Origin: Pseudomonas sp. CAN1
GTDB lineage: Bacteria > Pseudomonadota > Gammaproteobacteria > Pseudomonadales > Pseudomonadaceae
Assembly: GCF_030462585.1 (NCBI RefSeq)
Contig: NZ_JASMRU010000006.1
Span: 78,342 to 121,300, forward strand
Length of the DNA stretch: 42,959 nucleotides
Direction: 5' to 3'
In this document: piece by piece, positions 16,515-25,209 of the stretch
Position numbering within the stretch: the stretch's first letter is position 1
Layout: each line of letters begins with the position of its first letter
Notes under the pieces: generated by a model
What the model was told of the DNA's origin: nothing
The model's database searches: none
The model's input: only the letters and a program-made list of their open reading frames with translations
Program-made: the position numbers and the translations under genes

Positions 16515-16745
16515 TCAGTCCTCCAGCCACTCCTTCGGCACTTCGGCCTTGAGCATCAGCTGGCACTGCTGGCTTTCCGGGTCGAAGACGATCACCGCTT
16601 CGCCGCGCTTGAGCGCATGGCGCGCGCGTTCCACGCGCACGTCCAGCGGCGTGTCGTCGCCGTTGTCGGTGCCTTCGCGGGTGACGAAGTCTTCCAGCAG
16701 GTTGTTGAGGGTATCGGCTTCGATCAGCTCGAAGGGAATCAGCAT
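16515..16745 (-). CDS. YheU family (UPF0270) protein
   Basis: 76 residues, MLIPFELIEADTLNNLLEDF start, DYGD-like DDTPLDVRVERARHALKRGEAVIVFD core and ES..C.L end are the YheU family pattern. Small soluble protein of unknown function, widely conserved in gammaproteobacteria. It is encoded just downstream of the NAGGN peptidase on the same strand with a 60-base gap; no terminator is clear between them. Confidence 0.9.
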   Translation of the reverse strand: MLIPFELIEADTLNNLLEDFVTREGTDNGDDTPLDVRVERARHALKRGEAVIVFDPESQQCQLMLKAEVPKEWLED

Positions 16746-16805
16746 GGCGGGGCACTCATGAATCGCAGCGCGGGATTGTAGTCCCGCGCTGCGCCGTGTG
16801 CAGCT

Positions 16806-18038
16806 TCAGTTCCTGCTCTTGTCGCCGTCCGCGGCGCTGTCCTTGCCCTTGTCGGGCGAGTCGCCGCTGTCGATCAGGTCGTCCACGGGCGGCACATGGG
16901 TAGTGCTTTCCATGTGCACCGGATGTTCCAGCTGCTTGCTGAAGCGCTCCAGCGTGCCCTCGCTGGGTTCCGCGTCGCTGTCGAATACCGGCGGGCTGAG
17001 CATGTAGGCGGTGAGCAGCTTCGACAATGCAGCGAGGCTGTCGATATGGGTGCGCTCGTAGCCGTGGGTGGCGTCGCAGCCGAAGGCCAGCAGTGCGGTG
17101 CGGATGTCGTGGCCGGCGGTGATCGCCGACTGTGCATCGCTGTGGTAGTAGCGGAACAGGTCGCGCCGCACCGGTACTTCGTGGCGTTCGCCCAGGCGCA
17201 GCAGATGGCGCGAGAGGTGGAAATCGTATGGGCCGCCGGAATCCTGCAGCGCCACGCTCACCGCATGCTCGCTGGAGTTCTGCCCCTCGGCCACCGGGGC
17301 GATGTCGATGCCGACGAACTCGCTGACGTCCCAGGGCAGCGCGCCGGCCGCGCCGGAGCCGATTTCCTCGGTGATGGTGAACAGCGGGTGGCAGTCGATG
17401 GGCGGTACCTGGCCGTTTTCCACGATGGCCTTCAGCGCGGCCAGCAGCGCGGCGACGCCGGCCTTGTCGTCGAGGTGGCGGGCGCTGATGTGGCCGCTCT
17501 CGGTGAACTCCGGCAGCGGGTCGAAGGCGACGAAATCGCCGATGGCCACGCCCAGGGTTTCACTGTCGGCGCGGCTGGCAGTGTAGGTGTCCAGGCGCAG
17601 CTCGACGTGATCCCAGCTGATCGGCAGGGTATCCACGGCGGTATTGAACGCGTGCCCGGAGGCCAGCAACGGCAGCACGCTGCCGCGAAACACGCCGTTC
17701 TCGCAGAACACCGTGACCCGGCTGCCCTCGGCGAACCGGCTCGACCAGCAACCTACCGGCGCCAGTGCCAGGCGGCCGTTGGGCTTGATCTCGCGGACGA
17801 TCGCGCCAATGGTGTCCAGGTGCGCCGAGACCGCGCGGTCCGGGCTCTTGCGCCGGCCCAGCAGGGTGGCGCGGATGGTCCCGCGGCGGGTCATCTCGAA
17901 GGGCACGCCGATCTCCTCCAGCCGCTCGGCAACATAGCGCACGATGGTGTCGGTGAAGCCGGTGGGGCTGGGGATGGCGAGCATTTCCAGCAGCACGCGC
18001 TGCAGGTAGTTCAAATCCGGTTGTGGCAATGGGGTCAT
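16806..18038 (-). CDS. M42-type metallopeptidase of the NAGGN osmoprotectant operon
   Basis: 410 residues. Dinuclear-zinc ligands of the M42/M20 clan are visible: SAHLDT (His73, catalytic Asp75), HLDDKAG (Asp190), ITEEIGSG (catalytic Glu224 and Glu225), GIDIAP (Asp245) and a late GYERTHIDS His. The family is always found with the N-acetylglutaminylglutamine amide genes; it may trim or recycle the dipeptide osmolyte, which is inferred from context. The last 45 residues are acidic and low in structure (DSGDSPDKGKDSAADGDK). It overlaps the synthetase gene by four bases. It is the third gene of the operon and probably cytoplasmic. Confidence 0.9.
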   Translation of the reverse strand: MTPLPQPDLNYLQRVLLEMLAIPSPTGFTDTIVRYVAERLEEIGVPFEMTRRGTIRATLLGRRKSPDRAVSAHLDTIGAIVREIKPNGRLALAPVGCWSSRFAEGSRVTVFCENGVFRGSVLPLLASGHAFNTAVDTLPISWDHVELRLDTYTASRADSETLGVAIGDFVAFDPLPEFTESGHISARHLDDKAGVAALLAALKAIVENGQVPPIDCHPLFTITEEIGSGAAGALPWDVSEFVGIDIAPVAEGQNSSEHAVSVALQDSGGPYDFHLSRHLLRLGERHEVPVRRDLFRYYHSDAQSAITAGHDIRTALLAFGCDATHGYERTHIDSLAALSKLLTAYMLSPPVFDSDAEPSEGTLERFSKQLEHPVHMESTTHVPPVDDLIDSGDSPDKGKDSAADGDKSRN

Positions 18039-19834
18039 GCCGGAGCCTCCTCGTTGGGATAGGACTGGTCACGGCTGTCGCGGTGCAGCAGTTCGCGGCT
18101 GAGCGGGAAGAGCAGGTCGACGAAGCGCTCGGCGGTGGGCTGCGGCTCATGGTTGGCCAGGCCCGGTCGCTCGTTGGCTTCGATGATCACGTAGTCCGCC
18201 TGGTCGGCCTCGGTCACCAGCAGGTCGAGGCCGGTGACCGGAATCTCCAGCGCCCGCGCCGCGCGAATGGCGGCATCCGCCAGCGCCGGGTGCAGGCGCT
18301 CGGTGACGTCTTCCAGGGTGCCGCCGGTGTGCAGATTGGCGGTGCGCCGCACGGCCAGGCGCTGGCCGCTGGGCAGCACGTCGTCGTAACTGAAGCCGGC
18401 AGCGCTCAGCGTGCGTTCGGTTTCGCCGTCCAGCGGGATGCGGCTCTCGCCGCCGGTGGCGGCCTGGCGTCGGCGGCTCTGCGCCTCGATCAGCTTGCGG
18501 ATGCTGTGCCGACCATCGCCGATCACCTCGGCGGGTCGACGAATGGCGGCGGCCACCACTTCGTAGCCGATCACCACGATGCGCAGGTCCTGGCCGGGGT
18601 GGTAGCTCTCGAGGATTACCCGGGTGTCGAACTGCCTGGCGTGGGCGATGGCTTCCTCGACTTCTTCGGTGGTGCGCAGGTCCACGGCAACGCCCTGGCC
18701 CTGTTCGCCGTCCACCGGTTTGACCACCAGTGCGCCGTGGGTTTCGAGAAACGCCGCGTTGTCTTCCGCGCTACCCGCCAGGCGCTGCTGCGGCTGGCGC
18801 AGGTCGGCGCGGTCGAGGGCACGGTGGGTGAGGGTCTTGTCCTGGCACAGGCTCATGCTCACGGCGCTGGTGAGGTCGCACAGCGACTCGCGGCAACGAA
18901 TGCGCCGGCCGCCCTGGGTGAGGGTGAACAGGCCGGCGTCGGCGTCCTGCACCTGCACCTCGATGCCCCGGCGATGGGCTTCATCGACGATGATCCGCGC
19001 GTAGGGATTGAGGCCTTCCTCCGGGCCGGGGCCGAGGAACAGCGACTGGTTGATGCCGTTCTTGCACTTCACCGCGAAGGTCGGCAGCTCGCGGAAGCGC
19101 AGCTTGCGATACAGCGACTTGGCCTGCTGGTTGCCGTGCAGCACGGACAGGTCGAGGTAGGCCAGGCCGCGGCTCATGAAATGTTCGATCAGGTGGCGCA
19201 CCAGCGCTTCGCCGACGCCGGGCCGGCTGGACTGCGGGTCGACCGCCAGGCACCAGAGGCTGGAGCCGCCTTCCGGATCGCGGAAGGCCTTGGCGTGGTT
19301 GATACCCATCACGGTGCCGATCACCGTGGCGGTCTCGGCGTCTTCCGCCAGCCAGTAGGCCGGGCCGCCCTGGTGGCGCGGGGTGACGTTGGACGGGTCG
19401 ACCGGCAGCATGCCGCGCGACAGGTACAGGCGGTTGATCGCCGTCCAGTCGTCATCGCTGTGCACGCGGCGGATGCGGAAGCCGCGAAACGGCCGGCGCG
19501 CCGGGCGGTAGTCGGTGAACCACAGGCGCAGCGCATCGGAGGGGTCGAGGAAAAGTTGCTGCGGCGCGTTGGCCAGTACCTGCTGCGGCGCTGCCACATA
19601 GAGGGCGATGTCGCGTTCGCCGGGGCGCTCGTTGAGCAGTTCGGCGGCGAGCTTGCTCGGGGTAGAGAAGGTGTGGCCGATCAGCAACCGGCCCCAGCCG
19701 CATTGCAGGATCAGCGGGCCATGGCTTTCCGCGTGGTCGCCGGCGAAGCGTGCCTGCAGCCGCTCGTAGGTCGGCGTCTGGCCGCGCAGCAACCGCTGGT
19801 TGTGGGGATGGGGCAGGTTGGAATGGGGTTTCAT
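18035..19834 (-). CDS. ngg: N-acetylglutaminylglutamine synthetase (GNAT plus ATP-grasp)
   Basis: 599 residues with two catalytic parts. Residues about 115-275 form a GNAT acetyltransferase (RRVHSDDDWTAINRLY at the front, then RPGVGEALVRHLIEHF as acetyl-CoA loop). Residues about 300-590 form an ATP-grasp ligase (LVVKPVDGEQGQGV near the nucleotide lysine, VILESYHPGQDLRIVVIG, and VIIEANERPG near the metal site). Known enzymes of this design make N-acetylglutaminylglutamine, the precursor of the osmolyte NAGGN, from glutamine, acetyl-CoA and ATP. It lies between the amidotransferase and the peptidase, with 76 bases to the former and a four-base overlap to the latter. Confidence 0.93.
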   Translation of the reverse strand: MKPHSNLPHPHNQRLLRGQTPTYERLQARFAGDHAESHGPLILQCGWGRLLIGHTFSTPSKLAAELLNERPGERDIALYVAAPQQVLANAPQQLFLDPSDALRLWFTDYRPARRPFRGFRIRRVHSDDDWTAINRLYLSRGMLPVDPSNVTPRHQGGPAYWLAEDAETATVIGTVMGINHAKAFRDPEGGSSLWCLAVDPQSSRPGVGEALVRHLIEHFMSRGLAYLDLSVLHGNQQAKSLYRKLRFRELPTFAVKCKNGINQSLFLGPGPEEGLNPYARIIVDEAHRRGIEVQVQDADAGLFTLTQGGRRIRCRESLCDLTSAVSMSLCQDKTLTHRALDRADLRQPQQRLAGSAEDNAAFLETHGALVVKPVDGEQGQGVAVDLRTTEEVEEAIAHARQFDTRVILESYHPGQDLRIVVIGYEVVAAAIRRPAEVIGDGRHSIRKLIEAQSRRRQAATGGESRIPLDGETERTLSAAGFSYDDVLPSGQRLAVRRTANLHTGGTLEDVTERLHPALADAAIRAARALEIPVTGLDLLVTEADQADYVIIEANERPGLANHEPQPTAERFVDLLFPLSRELLHRDSRDQSYPNEEAPA

Positions 19835-19910
19835 CTTGCGCTCCCTGATAAGGCTTCTGTCCTGGGCTGCTGGAAAGGACGACGCCGCGCGGGCGCGGCG
19901 TCGTCCGGCT

Positions 19911-21680
19911 CTACAGGCCTTGTTCCGTCAGCCAGAGGTTGAGGGCCGCCAACTGCCACAACTTGGAACCGCGCAGCGGGGTGAGGTCGCTTGCCGGGTC
20001 GCTGAGCAGACGGTCGAACATCGCCGTCTCGAACAGCCCACGGTCCTGGCTCGGGTCCAGCAGCAGTTCGCTGACCCAGGCGCGGGTATTGCCTTGCAGG
20101 TGCTTGAGGCCCGGCACCGGGAAGTAGCCCTTGGGCCGGTCGATCACCTCGCTGGGGATGACCTTGCGCGCGGCGGCCTTGAGCACCTGCTTGCCGCCGT
20201 CGCCGAGCTTTAAGCGCGACGGGATACGCGCCGACAGCTCCGCCACGCGGTAGTCGAGGAACGGCACGCGGGCTTCCAGGCCCCAGGCCATGGTCATGTT
20301 GTCCACACGCTTGACCGGGTCGTCGACCAGCATGATGGTGCTGTCCAGGCGCAGGGCCTTGTCCACCGGGTCTTCGGCGCCGGGTTGGGCGAAGTGGTCG
20401 CGGACGAACTCGCTGGCCACGTCTTCCACCCGCAGGGCTTCGCGCACGGTGTCCAGGTATTCGCCGTGAGTGCGGTCGAAGAACGCCGCACGGTAGGCCT
20501 GCAGCGGGTCCTTGGCGCCAGCCACCTTCGGGTACCAGTGGTAGCCGGCGAACAGCTCGTCGGCGCCCTGGCCGCTCTGCACCACCTTGCAGTGCTTCGA
20601 GACTTCCCGCGAGAGCAGGTAGAAGGCGATGCAGTCGTGGCTGACCATCGGCTCGCTCATGGCGCGGAAGGCTGCCGGCAGTTGCGCGATGACTTCGTTC
20701 TCGTCGATGCGCAACTGGTGATGGCGAGTGCCGTAGCGCTTGGCGATCAGGTCGGAATACTGGAACTCGTCGCCGCGCTCGCCGCCGGCATCTTCGAAGC
20801 CGATGGAGAAGGTCAGCAGGTCCTCGACTCCGGCCTCGTGCAGCAGGCCGACCAGCAGGCTGGAATCCACCCCGCCGGAGAGCAGCACGCCGACTTCGCG
20901 GGCCGCGCGCTGGCGCACGCTCACGGCATCGCGCAGGCTGCTGAGCAGGCGGTCTTCCCAATCGTCCAGGGTCAGCTCGCGCTCATCCGGCAGCGGGCCG
21001 TAGTCCAGGGTCCACCAGCGCTGGCGCTCGGTGTGGCCGTCGGCGTCGATGGTCATCCAGGTGGCCGGCGGCAGCTTCTGCACCTCGGCCAGCAGGGTGC
21101 GCGGCGCGGGGACCACGGCGTGGAAGTTGAGGTAGTGGTTCAGTGCCACCGGGTCCAGCGCCGGGTCGATGTCGCCGCCCTTGAGCAGCGCCGGCAGGCT
21201 GGAGGCGAAGCGCAGGCGCTTGCCGTTCTGCGACAGGTACAGCGGCTTGATGCCGAGGCGGTCGCGGGCGATGAACAGGCGCCGTTTGTCGCGTTCCCAG
21301 ATGGCGAAAGCGAACATGCCATTGAGGCGTGGCAATAGTTGTTCACCCCAGGCGTGGTATCCCTTCAGGAGTACTTCGGTGTCGCCTCCGGAAAAGAAGC
21401 GGTACCCAAGGGCTTCCAGCTCGCCGCGCAGTTCGGGGTAGTTGTAGATTGCCCCGTTGAACACCAGCGACAGGCCCAGCGAGGTGTCGATCATCGGCTG
21501 ACCGGAAGCTTCGGCAAGGTCCATGATCTTCAGCCGCCGGTGCCCCAGGGCCACCGGCCCTTCGCTGTGGAAGCCCCAGGCATCGGGGCCTCGCGGGGCG
21601 AGGTGATGGGTGATGCGTTCGACCGCGGCAAGATCCGCAGCCTGTTTGTCGAAACGTAACTCTCCAGCTAGTCCGCACAT
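19911..21680 (-). CDS. asnO: N-acetylglutaminylglutamine amidotransferase (asparagine synthetase B-like)
   Basis: 589 residues. Cys2 directly after Met (MCGLAGEL) is the Ntn glutaminase nucleophile; the amino-terminal half has the class II amidotransferase pattern (RGPDAWGFHSEG, GHRRLKIMD, FNGAIYNY). The C-terminal half is an asparagine-synthetase ATP pyrophosphatase with SGGVDSSLLV. It amidates the C-terminal glutamine of N-acetylglutaminylglutamine to give NAGGN, a dipeptide osmoprotectant made at high salt. The start is fixed by Cys2 and by AAGGAA immediately upstream (close spacing). First gene of the operon, divergent from the MarR gene. Confidence 0.95.
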   Translation of the reverse strand: MCGLAGELRFDKQAADLAAVERITHHLAPRGPDAWGFHSEGPVALGHRRLKIMDLAEASGQPMIDTSLGLSLVFNGAIYNYPELRGELEALGYRFFSGGDTEVLLKGYHAWGEQLLPRLNGMFAFAIWERDKRRLFIARDRLGIKPLYLSQNGKRLRFASSLPALLKGGDIDPALDPVALNHYLNFHAVVPAPRTLLAEVQKLPPATWMTIDADGHTERQRWWTLDYGPLPDERELTLDDWEDRLLSSLRDAVSVRQRAAREVGVLLSGGVDSSLLVGLLHEAGVEDLLTFSIGFEDAGGERGDEFQYSDLIAKRYGTRHHQLRIDENEVIAQLPAAFRAMSEPMVSHDCIAFYLLSREVSKHCKVVQSGQGADELFAGYHWYPKVAGAKDPLQAYRAAFFDRTHGEYLDTVREALRVEDVASEFVRDHFAQPGAEDPVDKALRLDSTIMLVDDPVKRVDNMTMAWGLEARVPFLDYRVAELSARIPSRLKLGDGGKQVLKAAARKVIPSEVIDRPKGYFPVPGLKHLQGNTRAWVSELLLDPSQDRGLFETAMFDRLLSDPASDLTPLRGSKLWQLAALNLWLTEQGL

Positions 21681-21812
21681 TTCCTTACCGGTACTCCGTT
21701 GGGGATGAAGTGGGTGGCGCCTCATGGACGCCTTAGGGGATGACCCGTCGATCTGGCGAGAGTTCTATTTGATTTCATTGAGGAAATGTGACGGAGCAGC
21801 AGGTGGACCGAG
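21681..21812. promoter_or_regulatory. Divergent promoter region between NAGGN operon and marR-type gene
   Basis: 132 bases shared by two divergent starts. It includes a dyad ATTTC-ATTGAG-GAAAT at 21772-21787, in an AT-rich patch close to the regulator gene. That is the right size for a MarR dimer operator, but no second copy is seen and no binding data are known to me. Confidence 0.4.
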
Positions 21813-22295
21813 ATGGCCGAGAGCAAGACTTCAATGCGCAACGCCCATGCACTGGCGATGTTGCAGGCCCTGCGGCGCCTGCAACAGGCGGCCGAAGTGC
21901 ACTCCAAGAGCCTGGGCCGCGACGGCGAACTGACGCCGCTGCAGTTGCTGATCCTGCAGGTGGTGGAGCTGGAGGGTGAGATAACCGCTGGTCAGTTGGC
22001 GCGCCAGGTGGCGCTGTCGCAGTCGTCGATTTCCAGCGCGCTGGCGCGTCTGGAAAGCAAGGGCCTGCTGAGCCGTCGGCGTGACGACGATGACCGGCGC
22101 AAGCAGTGGCTGAGCCTGGAAGCCGAGGGGCGTAAGGCGCTCAAGCACGGCCCGGAGCTCCTGCCCGAGCATGCCCTGGAACGTTTCGCCGGGCTGCCGG
22201 AATGGGAGCAGCACGCGATTCTCGCGGGGCTGCTGCGCGCGGCCGAGCTATTCGAGACGCCGGGAGCCGGCGCCGAGGAAGAAGAGGAGTTCTGA
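21813..22295 (+). CDS. MarR family transcriptional regulator linked to NAGGN operon
   Basis: 160 residues. Winged-helix core: TPLQLLILQVVELEGEITAGQLARQVALSQSSISSALARLESKGLLSRRRDDDDRR covers helices 2-4 and the wing, with the recognition helix SQSSISSALARLESKG. The C-terminal helices and an acidic tail (GAGAEEEEEF) complete a typical dimer-forming MarR protein. Divergently encoded from the osmolyte operon, so the natural hypothesis is control of that operon in response to osmotic stress; the ligand or trigger is unknown. ATG at 21813 has AGGTGG upstream. Confidence 0.9.
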   Translation: MAESKTSMRNAHALAMLQALRRLQQAAEVHSKSLGRDGELTPLQLLILQVVELEGEITAGQLARQVALSQSSISSALARLESKGLLSRRRDDDDRRKQWLSLEAEGRKALKHGPELLPEHALERFAGLPEWEQHAILAGLLRAAELFETPGAGAEEEEEF

Positions 22296-22297
22296 GG

Positions 22298-22341
22298 CAG
22301 AGCCGTCAGCTTATCGGTTCAGAGCCGTCAGCTCATCAGTT
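22298..22341. repeat. 22-bp tandem duplication across the stop of the TauE-like gene
   Basis: Two adjacent 22-base units, 22298-22319 and 22320-22341, each starting CAGAGCCGTCAGCT, differ at two positions. The second contains the stop codon of the TauE/SafE gene; the first lies just beyond it. A recent slippage event between the convergent genes is the simplest explanation. Confidence 0.85.
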
Positions 22342-23077
22342 TCTGCGCCGCCAGCGACAGGCTGACCGCCACCAGCATCAGCGCGAACAGGCGCTGCAGC
22401 GTCGCGCCGCCCAGGCGTACCGCCAGGCGATTGCCGAACAGCACACCGAGCGCACCGCCGCCGGCAAGGCACGCCAGCAGCGGCAGTGGTGGTTGCGCAT
22501 GGGTGAGGTAGAGCAGGAAGCCACCGCCGGACACCAGTGCGATCACCGCCATGGAAGTCGCCGTCGCCGCCATCATCGACAGTGGCGTGAACCACAGCAG
22601 CCCCGGCACGATCAGGAAGCCGCCGCCCACGCCCATCAGGCCGGACAGCAAACCCACCGCCAGGCCGACGCCCAGCAGCGGGCCGTTGCGCATCGCCTGG
22701 CCGCCGGTGCGCTCCTGCTGCGAGCCCTTCCACATGCGCCAGGCCGACCACAGCACCAGCACGCAGAAGCCGACGATCAGCCAGCCATCGGGGATGAACT
22801 TGCCCAGCCACTGGCCCACCGCATTGCCCGGCCAGCCGGTGATCACCAGCCAGAACAGCGGCTTCCAGGCCACCTGGCCGTGCCGCGCGCGCGGTATCGC
22901 ACCAATGGCCGCGGACAGCGCTACGGCGCCGAGGCTGACGCCGATGGCGTCGTGCAGCGGCAGGTGCAGGCTGAGCAGCAGCGGCAGCGCCACCAGCGAG
23001 CCGCCGGCACCGGTCAGGCCCAGCAGCAGCCCGAGGATCAGGCCGATGGCGGAGGATTCAAGCAGCAGTGCATCCAT
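22328..23077 (-). CDS. TSUP family permease (TauE/SafE)
   Basis: 249 residues, eight or so membrane helices, with the two-fold TauE/SafE signature: LGLLLGLTGAGGSLVALPLL in the N-terminal half and LLSGLMGVGGGFLIVPGLL in the C-terminal half. The family exports or imports sulfite, sulfonates and other small organic anions; substrate not deducible. It lies 56 bases downstream of mnmC on the same strand and may be co-transcribed, although function is not related in any obvious way. Confidence 0.9.
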   Translation of the reverse strand: MDALLLESSAIGLILGLLLGLTGAGGSLVALPLLLSLHLPLHDAIGVSLGAVALSAAIGAIPRARHGQVAWKPLFWLVITGWPGNAVGQWLGKFIPDGWLIVGFCVLVLWSAWRMWKGSQQERTGGQAMRNGPLLGVGLAVGLLSGLMGVGGGFLIVPGLLWFTPLSMMAATATSMAVIALVSGGGFLLYLTHAQPPLPLLACLAGGGALGVLFGNRLAVRLGGATLQRLFALMLVAVSLSLAAQKLMS

Positions 23078-23132
23078 GTCGGTGGTCCGCTCTGGAGGCT
23101 GGTCGCGGCCCGCTCGATAGGCCGCGAGATGT

Positions 23133-25100
23133 TCAGGAGTTCTTCTGGCCGCGCACTACGTCGCGCAGGAAGAAACGGTTCGGGTGGCAGGCTTCGGCCA
23201 CGGCGCGCGGCACCGGCAGCGCTTCGTCGTCGATCCACGCCGCCAGCAGTTCGCCGGCCAGCGGCGCGGTGACCAGCCCGCGCGAGCCGTGGGCGCTGTT
23301 CAGGTACAGGCCGTCGAGCCAGGGGCAGGGCGTTTCCGGCACCTGGCGCGCGTCCTTGCCGAGCACCGCGTAAGCCTGGGCGAAGGCTTCGCGATCCGCC
23401 AGCGGGCCCACCAGCGGCAGGTAGTCCGGGGTGGTACAGCGGAAGGCGGCGCGGCCCTGCAGCGTGGCCGGGTCGAGCTGGGCGATGTGCAGGCGCTCGC
23501 TCAGGTCTGTGGATATCTCTGCCAGCAGGTCGAGGTTGCCCAGGTGTTCTTCCAAGGATGGCTCAGTGTCGTCTCGCTTGAATTCGAAACTGGCGCCCAG
23601 GGTGTGCTCGCCGTGGCGCGGCGGGGCGACGTAGCCTTCGGCGCAGACGACCGTGCTCAGCGCGGCACTTTCGGTGGTGGCCGGCAGGCGGGTGATCTGC
23701 CCGCGGATGCGCTTCATCGGCAGCGTTTCGGCGCCGGCGAAGCGACGTACTTCGGCGGCGGTAGCCAGGATGGCAATGGGTGCGCTGGCGAGCTTCTGCT
23801 CGCCACTCCAGGCACTCCAGCCATCGGCTTCGCGTTGCAGGCGGACTTCCGCGCCAGTCAGCACGCGGATGTTCGGATGCTGCGCAAGATGGCGGCACAG
23901 CGCCGGCGGATGCACCCAGCCGCCTTCGGGATAGAACAGCCCGCCCGCGGGCAAGCCGATACCGGCGATGGCTTCGGCCTCGGCCTTGTCCAGCTGGCGC
24001 AGCAGGGTGGCCGGGAAGGCCTCGGCCAGCTTGGCCTGGCGCTGTGCCTCGGCATCATCGAAGCCCAGTTGCAGCACGCCGCAATCGGACCATTCCGCGC
24101 CTTTCTGCAGGCGCTGGATCAGCCGCCGGGTGTGGCCGAAACCACTGACGATCAGCCGCGACAGCGCGGTGCCGTGGGCGGAGAGCTTGAGGTAGAGCAC
24201 GCCCTGCGGGTTGCCCGAGGCTTCCTCGGCGAGGCCCGCGTGACGCTCGATCAGCGTCACCTGCCAACCCCGAGCGGCCAGACTGGCGGCGCTGGCGCAA
24301 CCGGCCATACCGCCGCCGATCACCAGGGCTTCGCGCGCGCCATTCGAGCGGATGGGGCGGCTGTACCAGGGTTTGCTCGCCGGCTGTTCGACGCCGAGGA
24401 ATTCGCCCTGGGACATTTCCCATTTCTTGCCGAAACCCAGGGTGCGGCGAACCTTGAAGCCGGCGGCGCCCAGGCCGCGGCGGACGAAGCCGGCGCTGGT
24501 GAAGGTGGCGATGCTCGTGCCTGGCCCCGAGAGTCGGGCGAGCTGGGCATAGAGTGCGTCGTTCCACATCTCCGGGTTCTTCGCCGGGGAGAAGCCGTCG
24601 AGGAACCAGGCGTCGATGCGCGCGTCCAGCTCGGGCAGGGTGTCCAGTACGTCGCCCACCAGCAGGGTCAGCACCACGCGGCCACCGGCGAAGACAAAAC
24701 GCTGGAAGCCGGGGTTGATCGCGACGTACTGCTCCAGCAGCTGCGCCGAGAGGGGGGCCAGCTCCGGCCAGAGGGCGAAGGCGCGGCGCAGGTCGTCCGG
24801 CGCCACCGGGTACTTCTCGGTACTGACGAAGTGCAACCGTGCATCCGCTGGCGCGCGCTCCTCGAACAGTTGCCAGGCGCAGAGGAAGTTCAGCCCGGTG
24901 CCGAAGCCGGTCTCGCCGATGCACAGGCGCCCGCCGGCGGGCAACGCGGCGAAGCGCTCGGGCAGACGGTTGCCGTCGATGAACACGTGGTGCGTCTCGG
25001 CGATACCGGAGACGGGCGAGAAATACACGTCGCCGTAGGCGCGGGAGGTGGGCTGGCCGTTCTCGTCCCAGTCGATCTGGGCGCTATGGATGTCTGGCAT
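23133..25100 (-). CDS. mnmC: Bifunctional tRNA mnm5s2U34 modification enzyme MnmC
   Basis: 655 residues, both domains present. The N-terminal MnmD methyltransferase has the SAM loop GETGFGTGL (62-70) and DGFSPAKNPEMW (168-179). The C-terminal FAD domain starts with VIGGGMAGCASAASLAARG (260-278). The oxidase part turns cmnm5(s2)U34 of tRNA into nm5(s2)U and the methyltransferase part then makes mnm5(s2)U, in the wobble position of Lys, Glu and related tRNAs. The ATG at 25098-25100 is chosen because MPDIHSAQIDWDENGQP aligns with the family start, although no clear Shine-Dalgarno precedes it; a longer GTG start is possible but less likely. Confidence 0.95.
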   Translation of the reverse strand: MPDIHSAQIDWDENGQPTSRAYGDVYFSPVSGIAETHHVFIDGNRLPERFAALPAGGRLCIGETGFGTGLNFLCAWQLFEERAPADARLHFVSTEKYPVAPDDLRRAFALWPELAPLSAQLLEQYVAINPGFQRFVFAGGRVVLTLLVGDVLDTLPELDARIDAWFLDGFSPAKNPEMWNDALYAQLARLSGPGTSIATFTSAGFVRRGLGAAGFKVRRTLGFGKKWEMSQGEFLGVEQPASKPWYSRPIRSNGAREALVIGGGMAGCASAASLAARGWQVTLIERHAGLAEEASGNPQGVLYLKLSAHGTALSRLIVSGFGHTRRLIQRLQKGAEWSDCGVLQLGFDDAEAQRQAKLAEAFPATLLRQLDKAEAEAIAGIGLPAGGLFYPEGGWVHPPALCRHLAQHPNIRVLTGAEVRLQREADGWSAWSGEQKLASAPIAILATAAEVRRFAGAETLPMKRIRGQITRLPATTESAALSTVVCAEGYVAPPRHGEHTLGASFEFKRDDTEPSLEEHLGNLDLLAEISTDLSERLHIAQLDPATLQGRAAFRCTTPDYLPLVGPLADREAFAQAYAVLGKDARQVPETPCPWLDGLYLNSAHGSRGLVTAPLAGELLAAWIDDEALPVPRAVAEACHPNRFFLRDVVRGQKNS

Positions 25101-25209
25101 GAAGGAAGGCAGGGCTGTGAAACGAAGCGGGGAGTTTAGCTGATCCGCTGCGCAGACAGCCTGCGTCACATCCGCTACCTTTTACTCACTTCGAGACAAG
25201 GAGAGGTGC

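Noticed and set aside
18023-19942. 639-residue frame antisense to ngg
   Set aside because: Shadow frame; GNAT and ATP-grasp motifs on the minus strand decide.
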